DNA from: Longilinea arvoryzae
Lineage (GTDB): Bacteria; Chloroflexota; Anaerolineae; Anaerolineales; Anaerolineaceae
Reading direction: 5' to 3'
Length of the DNA stretch: 64,000 nt
Assembly (NCBI RefSeq): GCF_001050235.1
Contig: NZ_DF967972.1
Span: 742,171-806,170, forward strand
Both the position numbers and the translations under genes were made by a program. Below are positions 16,422 to 29,045 of this stretch, piece after piece. The notes under the pieces were generated by a model that did not search any database, was not told the DNA's origin, and worked only from the letters and a program-made list of their open reading frames with translations. Position 1 is the stretch's first letter; each line of letters begins with the position of its first letter.

Positions 16422-16943
16422 ATGAATATCGAATTCGAAGGCCAGTATAAAGAAGAACAATATATCCGCGCCATCAAGATGGTGATTACCCCCTCCCGAA
16501 AAAGCACCATCCTGCGCATCGCCGCTTTTATCGTCGCCGCGGTGGTCGTTTTCCTGGTTTATAACCACGGCATGCAGGACGGACAGTTCGATGAAATCGA
16601 TAGCAATCGCTTCCGGCTGGCGCTTTTCTTCGGCGGCCTGCTGACGGTCTATCTCATCACGCCCTACATCGGCATCACGGCAACGGCCAAACGCCTGTGG
16701 AAAAAGCCTTCGGTTCAAAAAGTGAAATCCGGCAGTATTTCGGATGAAGGCATCACCTATAATGATCGGTTGAAGCCATGGGATAGCTTTCGGCGGAAAT
16801 ATCTCTCCGATGACATGGTGTTGCTGATTACCGGGGATCAGGGCATGTCGCTGCTGCCGCGCCAGTTCTTCAAGGAAGAGAGCGAGTGGAGGCGGTTCCG
16901 GGAGATGGTGGATCAGTACGCGGTCAAGGCGAAACGGTATTAA
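16422..16943 (+). CDS. YcxB-like membrane protein
   Basis: A 173-residue protein with two membrane helices (about 29-48 and 64-84), then a YcxB-like C-terminal domain: 'VKSGSISDEGITYNDRLKPWDSFRRKYLSDDMVLLITGDQGMSLLPRQFF' pattern at about 100-150. The function is not established; this PH-like module is common in small Firmicutes and Chloroflexota membrane proteins. The start has AAGGA 7 bases upstream. It is followed by a terminator shared with the convergent clpB. Confidence 0.8.
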   Translation: MNIEFEGQYKEEQYIRAIKMVITPSRKSTILRIAAFIVAAVVVFLVYNHGMQDGQFDEIDSNRFRLALFFGGLLTVYLITPYIGITATAKRLWKKPSVQKVKSGSISDEGITYNDRLKPWDSFRRKYLSDDMVLLITGDQGMSLLPRQFFKEESEWRRFREMVDQYAVKAKRY

Positions 16944-17020
16944 TTACGAATGCAGGGAAGGGCCGGGTGGATGGAATGGCTCTGGCTGTCCACTACCCAT
17001 CCCTTCCCCGTGTGATGAAA

Positions 17021-17060
17021 CAGTCCCGAACGGCCATTGCGGCCATTCGGGACTGTTATT
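17021..17060. terminator. Terminator between the YcxB-like gene and clpB
   Basis: CAGTCCCGAACGGCC pairs with GGCCATTCGGGACTG (one mismatch) around a 5-nt loop, followed by TTATTTTA on the plus strand. The clpB stop codon lies directly beyond it. Confidence 0.85.
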
Positions 17061-19646
<2,586 letters not shown>

Positions 19647-19675
19647 AATTCCCTCCAAAAAGCCAATAAATCTTC

Positions 19676-19703
19676 TGTATATAGAATAACCCGGGAATGT
19701 TAA
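19676..19703 (-). promoter_or_regulatory. Candidate clpB promoter
   Basis: On the minus strand TTAACA (19703-19698), a 16-base spacer, TATACA (19681-19676). The start codon is 29 bases downstream. It looks like a housekeeping rather than a heat-shock sigma-32 promoter. Confidence 0.5.
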
Positions 19704-19756
19704 AGGATTGTCTGAGATTGGTCAGAAGTAGATTAATCCGGCATCAGGAACGGGAA

Positions 19757-20003
19757 AGACAGCGCCATCGCAGCGTAGATCCGGGCACGGACGCAGCTTG
19801 GCCGCAGCCGACTGTGGAGTCTTCGAATTCCCCGCTGCGCCCTTACGCATATTTCCAATACCTTCATCAACGACCTATGGGGAGACCTGGGAGATGATAG
19901 GTCACAGCGCCAGCCAATGCCAAATTACATTGATGTTCTCACGGCGTAAGGGCGCAGCGGGGAATACGTTCAGCGGCGATCGGTTTATGCCAAGCTGCGC
20001 CCG
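19757..20003. repeat. REP copies upstream-left of RAYT-1
   Basis: One forward copy (about 19757-19855) and one inverted copy (about 20003-19945) of an element bounded by GGCGCAGCTTGG and TTCCCCGCTGCGCCCTTACG. The ends are complementary (GGGCGCAGC/GCTGCGCCC), so each copy can fold back. Inverted pairing of copies is typical of REP/BIME arrays. The remainder of 19647-20095 holds no gene. Confidence 0.8.
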
Positions 20004-20095
20004 TGACCGGCGCCACCCCACTTCTGCTCAAGATGTTCCGTTCTTGCACCCGTGCTCGCAGCAGTGTTCTTCTTTTCAAGCAATCCCGTGACAAT

Positions 20096-20623
20096 CTAGC
20101 TTTCCTTCGGCCAATTGAGTGGATTGGAACGGATATACTCCCGTATTCGCTCAATATCCCGTTCATCGGATACAACGCGCTCAAAGTAATTACGCTGCCA
20201 GAATGGTTCGCCATCCGAGAAGCGACTGAAATTTACCAATCTCGCCACCGTCGATTTATACGCACGCACAATCGCGCCCAACGATCCTGGAACAACGTGG
20301 GGCCGTGAGGGTGAACCATCGGGTGTGTTTGCCCCTGTGTATTGTGTATTTTTCACGTCCTTCAACAAAAGAATGCCATGCACGTGATCTGGCATCACCA
20401 CGAATTCGTCCAATTCGAGCTGCGTGAAACGCTGCGCCAACCGAAGCCATTCGCGCTGCGCCAGCGTGCCGGTTTCGCTCAATTGAATCGCATGATCGAT
20501 CACCGTGCCCAAGACTGGCTTGCGCTGCCAGGTTAGAATGGTGATGAAATAGGCAGTCGGGAAGGTATAGTCGTAACCTGGCAGGCGAATGGAACGACGG
20601 TTAGGGAGCGGCGCATGGGACAT
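20096..20623 (-). CDS. REP-associated tyrosine transposase (RAYT-1)
   Basis: A 175-residue IS200/IS605-like Y1 transposase of the RAYT type. It opens with 'RRSIRLPGYDYTFPTAYFITI', has the HUH-type motif in 'DEFVVMPDHVHGILLL' (His-Val-His near residue 80) and a candidate catalytic Tyr in 'IVRAYKSTVARLVN' near residue 120. The C-terminal 'FWQRNYFERVVSDERDIERIREYIRSNP' is typical of the family. RAYTs act on single-stranded REP hairpins and are usually single-copy and domesticated. Copies of one REP family flank it on both sides, which supports that role. No inverted-repeat IS ends are visible. Confidence 0.92.
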   Translation of the reverse strand: MSHAPLPNRRSIRLPGYDYTFPTAYFITILTWQRKPVLGTVIDHAIQLSETGTLAQREWLRLAQRFTQLELDEFVVMPDHVHGILLLKDVKNTQYTGANTPDGSPSRPHVVPGSLGAIVRAYKSTVARLVNFSRFSDGEPFWQRNYFERVVSDERDIERIREYIRSNPLNWPKES

Positions 20624-20649
20624 GTAGATATTGTACAGGAAGGACGGAG

Positions 20650-20846
20650 AAAGGCAGCGCGATCATAGGACATATCCGGGCGCGGGCGCAGCTTGGCCGT
20701 AGCCGGCTGTGGAATCATCGAATTCCCCGCTGCGCCCTTACGCCAATTTACGATACCATCATCAACAACCTCATCCTGCGCGCAAGTAACTTGGCTGTAG
20801 CAGGTTGCGGAGTCGTCGAATTCTCCATTGCGCCCTTACGCATATT
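20650..20846. repeat. REP copies right of RAYT-1
   Basis: Two direct copies (about 20650-20748 and 20777-20846) of the same element as at 19757-20003. The first also shares the CAGCGCGATCATAGGACATATCCGGGC-like lead-in with the left copy; the second is the most diverged. Confidence 0.8.
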
Positions 20847-20875
20847 AAGCGGAAACTGCGATAGAATTGGCTAGC

Positions 20876-20912
20876 AGCGAATAGCTAACCGCTAACCGCT
20901 AAAAGCTAATCC
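20876..20912. repeat. GCTAACCGCTAA short repeat
   Basis: Tandem GCTAACCGCTAACCGCTAAAAGC, the reverse complement of the word at 16291-16327. It lies immediately before the ribosome binding site of the next gene. Confidence 0.75.
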
Positions 20913-20926
20913 CCCCGGAGGCCCTT

Positions 20927-22207
20927 ATGGCGCAGCATACCTGGCAATTCAGCCTGGATAACCAGCCGCACACAATCCGTGCGGAAATCGATCTGTTCCG
21001 CGGCATCCGGAGCGTTCAATTGGACGGCGTGGATGCCCGCCCGGCGAACGAGGGCCGTTTCGACACGTCCGCATTAAAGAGCTTCGAGGTGGCCGGTCAC
21101 AGCGCCCAGGTGATGAAGTACACCGGCGGCGCCGCCTTGCTCCTGGATGGCCAGGCGCTCCCGAACACCCCCGGGCAAACGCTGCCTGCCCGCCTGCAAA
21201 AATACGAAACCCAACGCGTCTTCTGGCGCAAACTGGCCGGTTTGACCGGTTTGAAGGAGTCGCCTCGCGCCGATGGCATGCTCGAATGGCGCAACCGCCT
21301 GATCGGCACCAGCGACAACCGCCTGGTGGTGTTGGATTATTCGGTGACCTACCAATTCATGCGCTCGCGCATCGCCATCTTTACCCGTTTCGCTCAAGAG
21401 AAAGATGTAAATTCCCTGCGCGGAAAGATCGAACTCGACCCGGCGGTGCTGGCGCTCGCCAAACGTCTGAAGCGTACCAGCCTGGAAATGTCCATCCAAT
21501 CCGCGGGGGTGGCCATCCTGCTGCCTTATGACCTGCGCAAGACGTCGCCCGAACAGGCGGCGGAGGACATTCGTACGCTGCTGAATGTGGTCAAGAAATA
21601 CACCAAACCTCTCCCGCTTACCTACTGCGACTGGGGCCAGTGCAAATCAGCCGTGCACCCGCGCGAGCTGGTCTTTTACAATCATTCCCCGCTGCTGGTG
21701 TGCTCGTCCTGCATGCCGCTGTTGGAAAAAGCCGGTGAAGCCAATCTGGCGCGATATCATAAGCGCGCCCCTGGCTTCCTCAAGGCGATTTCAGCCGGCC
21801 TGGCTGTAACCGCGCTGGTGGGCGTCTTCTTTGGGATTTGGAAATTCTCGCTGGTCCTGGCGATTGCCTCCTTTGGGCTCTTCTTCGCCATCGTGGCCGC
21901 CATGAACATGTTGATGGTCAAGCGCACATTCGGTATGCTGTGGGCTGCCGGTGGGCTTACCTTGCTGGGGGTGGCCATCGCCAGCGTGATCGAAGCCGCA
22001 TTAAGATTGATGAGCACGATCACCCTGGAGCAGGTCGAATTGGGCCTGGTCTTCCTTCGGCCTGAAACGCAGCGCCTGATGGGAATCAACCTGGCGGTTT
22101 CCGCAGTTGTCACCGCTGCCACGCTGTGGTTCGTGCTGCACCAACAACGTCAGGCTGTGCACGAATTGGCCCACCCGACCATCGAACACAGTGGGATCGA
22201 AGGTTAG
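20927..22207 (+). CDS. Unrecognised membrane protein with N-terminal FAIM-like and zinc-ribbon-like parts
   Basis: I do not recognise this 426-residue protein as a whole. Residues 1-75 ('TWQFSLDNQPHTIRAEIDLFRGIRSVQLDG', then a short beta-rich stretch) resemble the FAIM-type beta domain. Residues ~85-220 form a soluble domain. A Cys cluster follows (Cys-x4-Cys in 'CDWGQC' near 230 and CSSC near 260) that could bind zinc. Four membrane helices (about 285-400) end the protein. It has a strong GGAGG site before ATG 20927. Alone between a REP array and a glycosyltransferase gene 52 bases downstream, it could form an operon with it. Confidence 0.7.
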   Translation: MAQHTWQFSLDNQPHTIRAEIDLFRGIRSVQLDGVDARPANEGRFDTSALKSFEVAGHSAQVMKYTGGAALLLDGQALPNTPGQTLPARLQKYETQRVFWRKLAGLTGLKESPRADGMLEWRNRLIGTSDNRLVVLDYSVTYQFMRSRIAIFTRFAQEKDVNSLRGKIELDPAVLALAKRLKRTSLEMSIQSAGVAILLPYDLRKTSPEQAAEDIRTLLNVVKKYTKPLPLTYCDWGQCKSAVHPRELVFYNHSPLLVCSSCMPLLEKAGEANLARYHKRAPGFLKAISAGLAVTALVGVFFGIWKFSLVLAIASFGLFFAIVAAMNMLMVKRTFGMLWAAGGLTLLGVAIASVIEAALRLMSTITLEQVELGLVFLRPETQRLMGINLAVSAVVTAATLWFVLHQQRQAVHELAHPTIEHSGIEG

Positions 22208-22259
22208 TCCCGGGCGGCATCCAGATCTCCGCGCCAGGCGATCCAAACCAGGCATGGCC

Positions 22260-23894
22260 ATGAATTCACATCCGAAAATCTCGAAGGCGGTCATTGCCGC
22301 GGCGGTTTTGGTCGCGCTGTTTGCGGTCAATTTCATCATTCACCTGGGTTTCAGCCCGGCTTTCAACCCCCTCACCACCGACAGCGGCGTGTTCGCCTAT
22401 TGCGGCGCGCGCATGCTGGCCGGAGATGTGCTCTATCGAGACTGCTGGGATAACAAGCCCCCGGCGGTCTACCTCATCGATGCCGGTATCGTCGCGCTCG
22501 GCGGACAGAATCCGTGGGCGATCTGGTGGTTTCAACTGCTGTGGACCACAGCCAGCAGCGCGGTGGTCTTTGCCGTCATCCGGCGCGTATGGCGCAACTG
22601 GCTCGCGGCGGCCCTCGGCGCGCTGCTTTTCATCGGCACGGCGCTGACCCATTTTTACTATACCGGCGGCAACCTGACCGAAAACTATCTTCTGCTGCCG
22701 TTGGGCCTGACCGCCGGCGCGCTCTACGCCAGCCTGACGAGCGGACGGCTGCGCTGGACGGCCGGCATGGGACTTTTGACCGCCTTGGCCGTGCTGCTCA
22801 AGCCGACCTATTTTGGCATGGGCGCGGCGGCCATTTTGACGGTGGTGGTGTTTCATTTTGCTCAACGCAAATGGACGCCGGGACTGAAGCACCTGGGCGT
22901 TTTCATGCTCGGCTTGATCCTGCCGCTGGCACTGGTCGCGCTGGTTTTCTGGCGGTTGGGGGCGCTTTCGGACCTGTGGTTTGCCGTGCTCCAACACAAC
23001 GTCGGCTACGTCGAGGCCGGCCTGTCCCGGGCCACGCTGCTGGCCAGTCTGCGCCAGTTCTTTGTCATACAGCCCCTGGCGGGCCTGTTCTGGACGGCGC
23101 TGGCATCCCTGGGAATTTACGGGCTGGTGCGCGCTTTATCGAAACCGGCGCACTCGCTTTCCGCGCCTGAGAATTTGCCGGCCTGGTGGCTGGGCGGGTT
23201 GGTGCTGGCGCTGCCCCTGCAGATGGCGTCCATCAGCATTTCGGGCAAGAACTTCGGGCACTACTATCTGGAGATCATGCCGGCGCTGGCGTTGCTGGCG
23301 TCCGCGGGGCCGGCCGTTTTGTTGGCGCCGGATGGGTTGAAATTCCCGCGCAGCGCCCATCTGCACAATGGTCTGCGGATCGGGCTGGCGCTGGCATTGG
23401 CGGCGCTGCTGGCCGTGTGGTCGAAGGGATTGAACGCCAAAGAACTGGTCAATCTTCCCCGCCTGACCAGCACCGCCCAAAATTTCGATTTGTGGAATTA
23501 TCCGTTCAATGATCTGGAACGCTACATCCAGGAGCACAGCCGGCCCGATGAGAGCGTGCTAATCTGGGCGACGCATCCGGATTTCAATTTCGTCACCGGG
23601 CGGCGTTCGCCCACGCGCTACATTTTCCCGCTGCACGTGCTCACGCCAACGCCGACCGGTGAAAGCGGCTTCCCCGAACTGTTGAGCGAGCTGGCCGCCG
23701 ATCCACCGCGCTTGATCATCCAGCAGGTGGTCTCATCCGCCAACCTGCCGGCCTTCACCGCCCCGGAGAATGAACTGTGCGGCGGTTGCAGCCCGGCGGC
23801 CCGCAGCGGCATGGAAGAATTGAAGGCATATATCGACGCGCATTACACCTACGCCACTCAGATTTACGACTGGCTGGTGTTCGTGCGAAAATAG
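22260..23894 (+). CDS. GT39/ArnT-like membrane glycosyltransferase
   Basis: A ~544-residue polytopic protein with about 10-12 membrane helices. The first periplasmic loop has the 'LTTDSGVFAYCGARMLAGDVLYRDCWDNKPP' pattern near residues 35-70. Its acidic residues followed by 'DNKPP' are typical of GT39/GT83 lipid-phosphate sugar transferases (protein mannosyltransferase, ArnT). The C-terminal soluble segment (about 400-544) lies outside the membrane. These enzymes transfer a sugar from polyprenyl phosphate to protein or glycolipid. The start is uncertain: ATG 22254 and 22260 are both in frame, and the AGG spacing favours 22260. Confidence 0.82.
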   Translation: MNSHPKISKAVIAAAVLVALFAVNFIIHLGFSPAFNPLTTDSGVFAYCGARMLAGDVLYRDCWDNKPPAVYLIDAGIVALGGQNPWAIWWFQLLWTTASSAVVFAVIRRVWRNWLAAALGALLFIGTALTHFYYTGGNLTENYLLLPLGLTAGALYASLTSGRLRWTAGMGLLTALAVLLKPTYFGMGAAAILTVVVFHFAQRKWTPGLKHLGVFMLGLILPLALVALVFWRLGALSDLWFAVLQHNVGYVEAGLSRATLLASLRQFFVIQPLAGLFWTALASLGIYGLVRALSKPAHSLSAPENLPAWWLGGLVLALPLQMASISISGKNFGHYYLEIMPALALLASAGPAVLLAPDGLKFPRSAHLHNGLRIGLALALAALLAVWSKGLNAKELVNLPRLTSTAQNFDLWNYPFNDLERYIQEHSRPDESVLIWATHPDFNFVTGRRSPTRYIFPLHVLTPTPTGESGFPELLSELAADPPRLIIQQVVSSANLPAFTAPENELCGGCSPAARSGMEELKAYIDAHYTYATQIYDWLVFVRK

Positions 23895-23973
23895 AATCGC
23901 GAACGGAAGAAGGAATTAAATAGATAACCGGTCACGCGCCGGGGTTGGGAAGACCGACGCTGAGGGTTGGAGT

Positions 23974-25893
<1,920 letters not shown>

Positions 25894-26074
25894 GGTTAAT
25901 TCGCAGCCTGGATTTTACCATGAGGAAGTGAAGAGTTGATGAGTAAGAAGTAAATGGGGTGAACCGTGGTCTTAGAAAGACGGGTTCACGAAACAGAAAG
26001 CATCCTGTATTCGAGCCATTCGGCCGAACAGGGAAAATGGGAAACTGCGCGGACCCCCGGGAAGGATTTTTCGA

Positions 26075-27505
26075 TCAGGCCAGGGATCTTAGTTTTCGGT
26101 ATATTTCCACCATGGCCAGTGTATCCAGGGCGCAATATTCTTCCAACTCATCCACCAGGGTCTTTTTCTGCGATTCTTGCAGGTCGCTAAAAGTGATATT
26201 CCACCAGGCCATGCTCGCTTGGTCGCCTTGATGGATCGGCAGGCCCTGATAGGATAATTCCGGCGCCATGATCGGTAGAACGTTCTTGATCGACCAACTG
26301 CCCTTGAAGCCGGGATGCAAATAAATACCCTGGTTGACGATTTCACCAATATCATAAATCCGGGCATTTACATCCTCGAGAAAACTGGCAAATTCCGGGT
26401 AGAGGCAGGCCATTTCCTTGTTCCGGGTCATCTCGAAGGTTTTATTCCACACGATGACTGTTCCAGGGCGACCCAGATGGGTCGAAAGATGTTCCAGAAG
26501 TGGTTTCGACGGATCGCCTTCTGTGATGGAGATATAACCTGAATGTTGCAGGTTGCCCTCAAGTTCGTCCAACTGATGCAACGAATATTGAAAGACGACC
26601 TGCTGCTGCGGGTGATAGCCCGCATATCTCGGTACGGCCTGAATACAGGTTTCATAATCCAGGAACCACAAGGGGAACTCAAGATGATCCAGTATCCCCC
26701 GGAGAGTTTTTTGGTCGATGCGCTCGCGGTTGGTTTGGGCCCGCTCGACAATCAGGCGTTGTTTGGGATTCAGGCCAAAGGTTTCAGGAATCGCCTTTGC
26801 CTCCCGAATTCCCAACCTCAACAACTCGGACTTATTCTTTTGGCTTAGGTAAGGGATATCATAAATCGAAAAGTCCGGTAAATTCGGATGGCATACTGCC
26901 AGACAAGGGCAATCTCTCGGGGAAAGGCAATGCGGTAAAGCATTCGGATCCGTCGCGTTGGCGGCCACCACAGCCATTCTACGCAGTTCGGTTACTTCCG
27001 GCAACAGTGCATCGATCTTTTGGGTGACATCCTCCGCGACCAGAACCTGGGGGAGATCCAACTCTTCCGATCGAATGTACTCTTTATTGAGGTGCAACAA
27101 ATAGGAATGCTTCAGGTCGATTTGTTCTTTCAGAATCAGAACCTGGAATGCGACGTCGTAAAGGTCTTTTCGATCTGGTTTGGTTGCACTTTTAATTTCA
27201 TAAAGGTCGTAGCTGTCGGTGTCCGGCCAGTAGATCAGCACATCGATCCGGGTCTCGAACGGGCCCGACCGAAAAGTCTTTTGCCAGATTAGGTCAGCTC
27301 GCGGATTTTCGGGCAGGAAGACGGATTCGAGATATTCTCGAGCCAGCGACTCGACCACATAGCCTTCATCTATTAAATGCCGGTCGAAGTCCGAAAGGGT
27401 CTGTTCGATACTGTTATTCTTCTTTGCCCACAGGTGACGCGGCGCTTCACAAAAGAGTAGAAAATCAGATTTTGTCAGTTTACTATTTTCATTCTGAATC
27501 ATCAT
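26075..27505 (-). CDS. DUF2779 protein: Cas4-like nuclease domain plus RNase H-like exonuclease-type domain
   Basis: A ~476-residue protein. The N-terminus 'LTKSDFLLFCEAPRHLW' is the DUF2779 opening and supplies one Cys (near 19). A PD-(D/E)XK-type core follows ('TRIDVLIYWPDTDSYDLYEIKSAT', acidic residues plus E-x-K near 90-108). A second Cys cluster near 198-207 ('HCLSPRDCPCLAVCHP') could complete an Fe-S site, as in Cas4/AddB. The C-terminal half starts with 'FPLWFLDYETC' near 280, an RNase H-like DEDD motif 1, with further acidic positions in 'VIVWNKTFE' and 'YCALDTLAMVEIY'. DNA processing is likely but unproven. The start ATG 27505 sits after GGGG; TTG 27514 is possible. No CRISPR or cas genes are nearby. 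Confidence 0.85.
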   Translation of the reverse strand: MMIQNENSKLTKSDFLLFCEAPRHLWAKKNNSIEQTLSDFDRHLIDEGYVVESLAREYLESVFLPENPRADLIWQKTFRSGPFETRIDVLIYWPDTDSYDLYEIKSATKPDRKDLYDVAFQVLILKEQIDLKHSYLLHLNKEYIRSEELDLPQVLVAEDVTQKIDALLPEVTELRRMAVVAANATDPNALPHCLSPRDCPCLAVCHPNLPDFSIYDIPYLSQKNKSELLRLGIREAKAIPETFGLNPKQRLIVERAQTNRERIDQKTLRGILDHLEFPLWFLDYETCIQAVPRYAGYHPQQQVVFQYSLHQLDELEGNLQHSGYISITEGDPSKPLLEHLSTHLGRPGTVIVWNKTFEMTRNKEMACLYPEFASFLEDVNARIYDIGEIVNQGIYLHPGFKGSWSIKNVLPIMAPELSYQGLPIHQGDQASMAWWNITFSDLQESQKKTLVDELEEYCALDTLAMVEIYRKLRSLA

Positions 27506-27649
27506 TGGCCCCAAAAATGGATATCGATCGCCGAAATAGGCTTTGAATTTTCAATAACTATATACCCGAAGTAGGAGTGATTATCCATCTGTCTCATTAC
27601 CTTTTTGCATCTTTTCTGGGCTCTGTAATTTTCAAAATACGCCGCCTTT

Positions 27650-27720
27650 TTTTACCGAATACCGTATCAACGAATACCGTTTCCTCCTCACCCATCACTC
27701 CTCACCCATCAACTCATCCC
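27650..27720. repeat. GAATACCG and CTCACCCATCACTCC short-repeat patch
   Basis: ACCGAATACCGTATCAACGAATACCG is followed by CTCACCCATCACTCCTCACCC-type words; both families recur at 16.3, 28.8, 57.4 and 60.8 kb. The -10 element of holB follows directly. Confidence 0.75.
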
Positions 27721-27731
27721 TTCTTCTGTGC

Positions 27732-27737
27732 TACAAT
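27732..27737 (+). promoter_or_regulatory. -10 element implying a leaderless holB transcript
   Basis: TACAAT ends 7 bases before the holB ATG, and no Shine-Dalgarno is present. The spacing suits transcription beginning at or next to the start codon. Confidence 0.5.
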
Positions 27738-27744
27738 CACCCGC

Positions 27745-28767
27745 ATGGAATGGGACGTGATCGGCCACGAGTGGGCCGCGAAGCTGCTGCAGGAGCACAT
27801 CGCCACCGGCGAAGCCCGGCACGCCTACCTGTTCACCGGGCCGGCTGGCATTGGACGGCGCACGCTGGCGCTGCGCTTTGCCCAGGCGCTCAACTGCGCC
27901 AACCCGCCCGCGCCTGGCCTGCCATGTGGCGTCTGCCGCGCCTGCAAACAGACCGAAGCCATGCAGTACACCGATCTGGCGGTGCTGCAATCCGAACGGG
28001 TGGGCGGGGAATTGAAGATCGACGCGGTGCGCGAGCTGCAGCGCACCCTGGCGCTGGCGCCGTATGAATCGCGCTACAAGGTGGCCCTGCTGCTGCGCTT
28101 TCACGAAGCCAACGCCAACGCACAGAACGCCCTGCTCAAGACGCTCGAAGAGGCCCCGGAACACGCCATTCTATTGCTGACGGCCGATTCGGCGGAAGAC
28201 CTTCTGCCAACCATCGTTTCGCGCTGCGAGGTGCTGCGCCTGCGGCCGCAGCCGTTGCTCGAGGTCGAGAAAGCCCTGCAATCGCGCTGGGGCGTGGAGT
28301 CGGACGAAGCCCGCCTGCTGGCCCATTTTTCGGGCGGCTGCCTGGGCACGGCGGTGCGATTGCACCAGCAGCCCGAATTGTTGGAGAAGCGCCGCGCCTG
28401 GCTGGACGATTTGTGGGAACTGCTGGGCGAACCGTACCGCGGCCGTTTTGCCTACGCTGAGAAAATCAGCGCCGGTAAGGGGAAAAACCGCGGCGACCGT
28501 GAGGTGCTGCGCGAAAATTTGCACGATGCCTTCCGCACCTGGCTGACCTTCTGGCGGGATGTGATGCTGCGCAGCGCCGGCGCGCAGGCTGCCCTGGTGA
28601 ACGTGGACCTCGAGGAACGCATCAACAGCGTGGCCGTACAGACCAACCTGGAGACTGCCCGCTTGCAGACCGCCGCGCTTGAAAAATCCCTGGCGCGCCT
28701 GAATAATGCCAATCTTCAGTTGTTGACGGAAGTGGTGCTGATGGATTGGCCGAGGATAAGCGGGTGA
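27745..28767 (+). CDS. holB: DNA polymerase III delta' subunit
   Basis: A 340-residue AAA+ clamp-loader subunit. 'HAYLFTGPAGIGRRTLALRFAQALNC' supplies the P-loop-like region near 27-50. A zinc-binding Cys group follows ('CANPPAPGLPCGVCRACK', four Cys). 'NAQNALLKTLEEAPEHAILLLTA' near 115-138 and the SRC motif in 'PTIVSRCEVLRLRP' are family hallmarks. Delta' works with DnaX and HolA to load the beta clamp; the P-loop is degenerate in delta' and does not need to hydrolyse ATP. I reject the longer frame from 27577 because it runs through repeat DNA; ATG 27745 matches the conserved N-terminus 'WDVIGHEWA'. Confidence 0.92.
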   Translation: MEWDVIGHEWAAKLLQEHIATGEARHAYLFTGPAGIGRRTLALRFAQALNCANPPAPGLPCGVCRACKQTEAMQYTDLAVLQSERVGGELKIDAVRELQRTLALAPYESRYKVALLLRFHEANANAQNALLKTLEEAPEHAILLLTADSAEDLLPTIVSRCEVLRLRPQPLLEVEKALQSRWGVESDEARLLAHFSGGCLGTAVRLHQQPELLEKRRAWLDDLWELLGEPYRGRFAYAEKISAGKGKNRGDREVLRENLHDAFRTWLTFWRDVMLRSAGAQAALVNVDLEERINSVAVQTNLETARLQTAALEKSLARLNNANLQLLTEVVLMDWPRISG

Positions 28768-28832
28768 GGCGTGAATAGTGAAGCGTGATCCGGTATTGGG
28801 TACGCGGTATTCGGTATTGGGTCATCCTAATT
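28768..28832. repeat. Short-repeat patch after holB
   Basis: GTGAGGCGTGAATAGTGAAGCG followed by GGTATTGGGTACGCGGTATTCGG-type words. The repeat begins at the holB stop codon. Confidence 0.75.
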
Positions 28833-28866
28833 TAGCCTAGATAGTCTTAAAAGATAAACTGGACTT

Positions 28867-28908
28867 AATAAAATCACTGTACTTATTCATAAGTACAGTG
28901 ATTTTATT
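28867..28908. terminator. Bidirectional AT-rich terminator between holB and purH
   Basis: A perfect 19-bp stem (28867-28885 with 28890-28908) has a TTCA loop. A/T-rich ends serve both strands. It separates convergent holB and the purine operon. Confidence 0.85.
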
Positions 28909-28936
28909 GCTGATATTCAATTCGCTTGCGATCCAC

Positions 28937-29043
28937 GATTACCGGATGCTGATTCGACGGATACCCAGTACCGATACAACGATTACCGGCTTCCCCGTTC
29001 ACCCCTCACGGTTCACGAATACCGCATACCCAATACCGGCTAC
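28937..29043. repeat. GATACCCAGTACCG / GTTCACCCCTCACGG repeat patch
   Basis: Degenerate GATACCC-AGTACCG-GATTACCGG words at 28942-28990, then TTCACCCCTCACGGTTCACG and GAATACCGCATACCCAATACCGG at 28995-29041. It runs up to the purH stop codon. Confidence 0.75.
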
Positions 29044-29045
29044 CC

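Noticed and set aside
20096..20623. Ordinary IS200/IS605 insertion sequence
   Set aside because: Single gene, no tnpB, no IS ends, and flanking REP copies favour a domesticated RAYT.
27577..27744. 56-residue N-terminal extension of holB
   Set aside because: It is encoded by short-repeat DNA and precedes the conserved delta' start; the -10 box lies within it.
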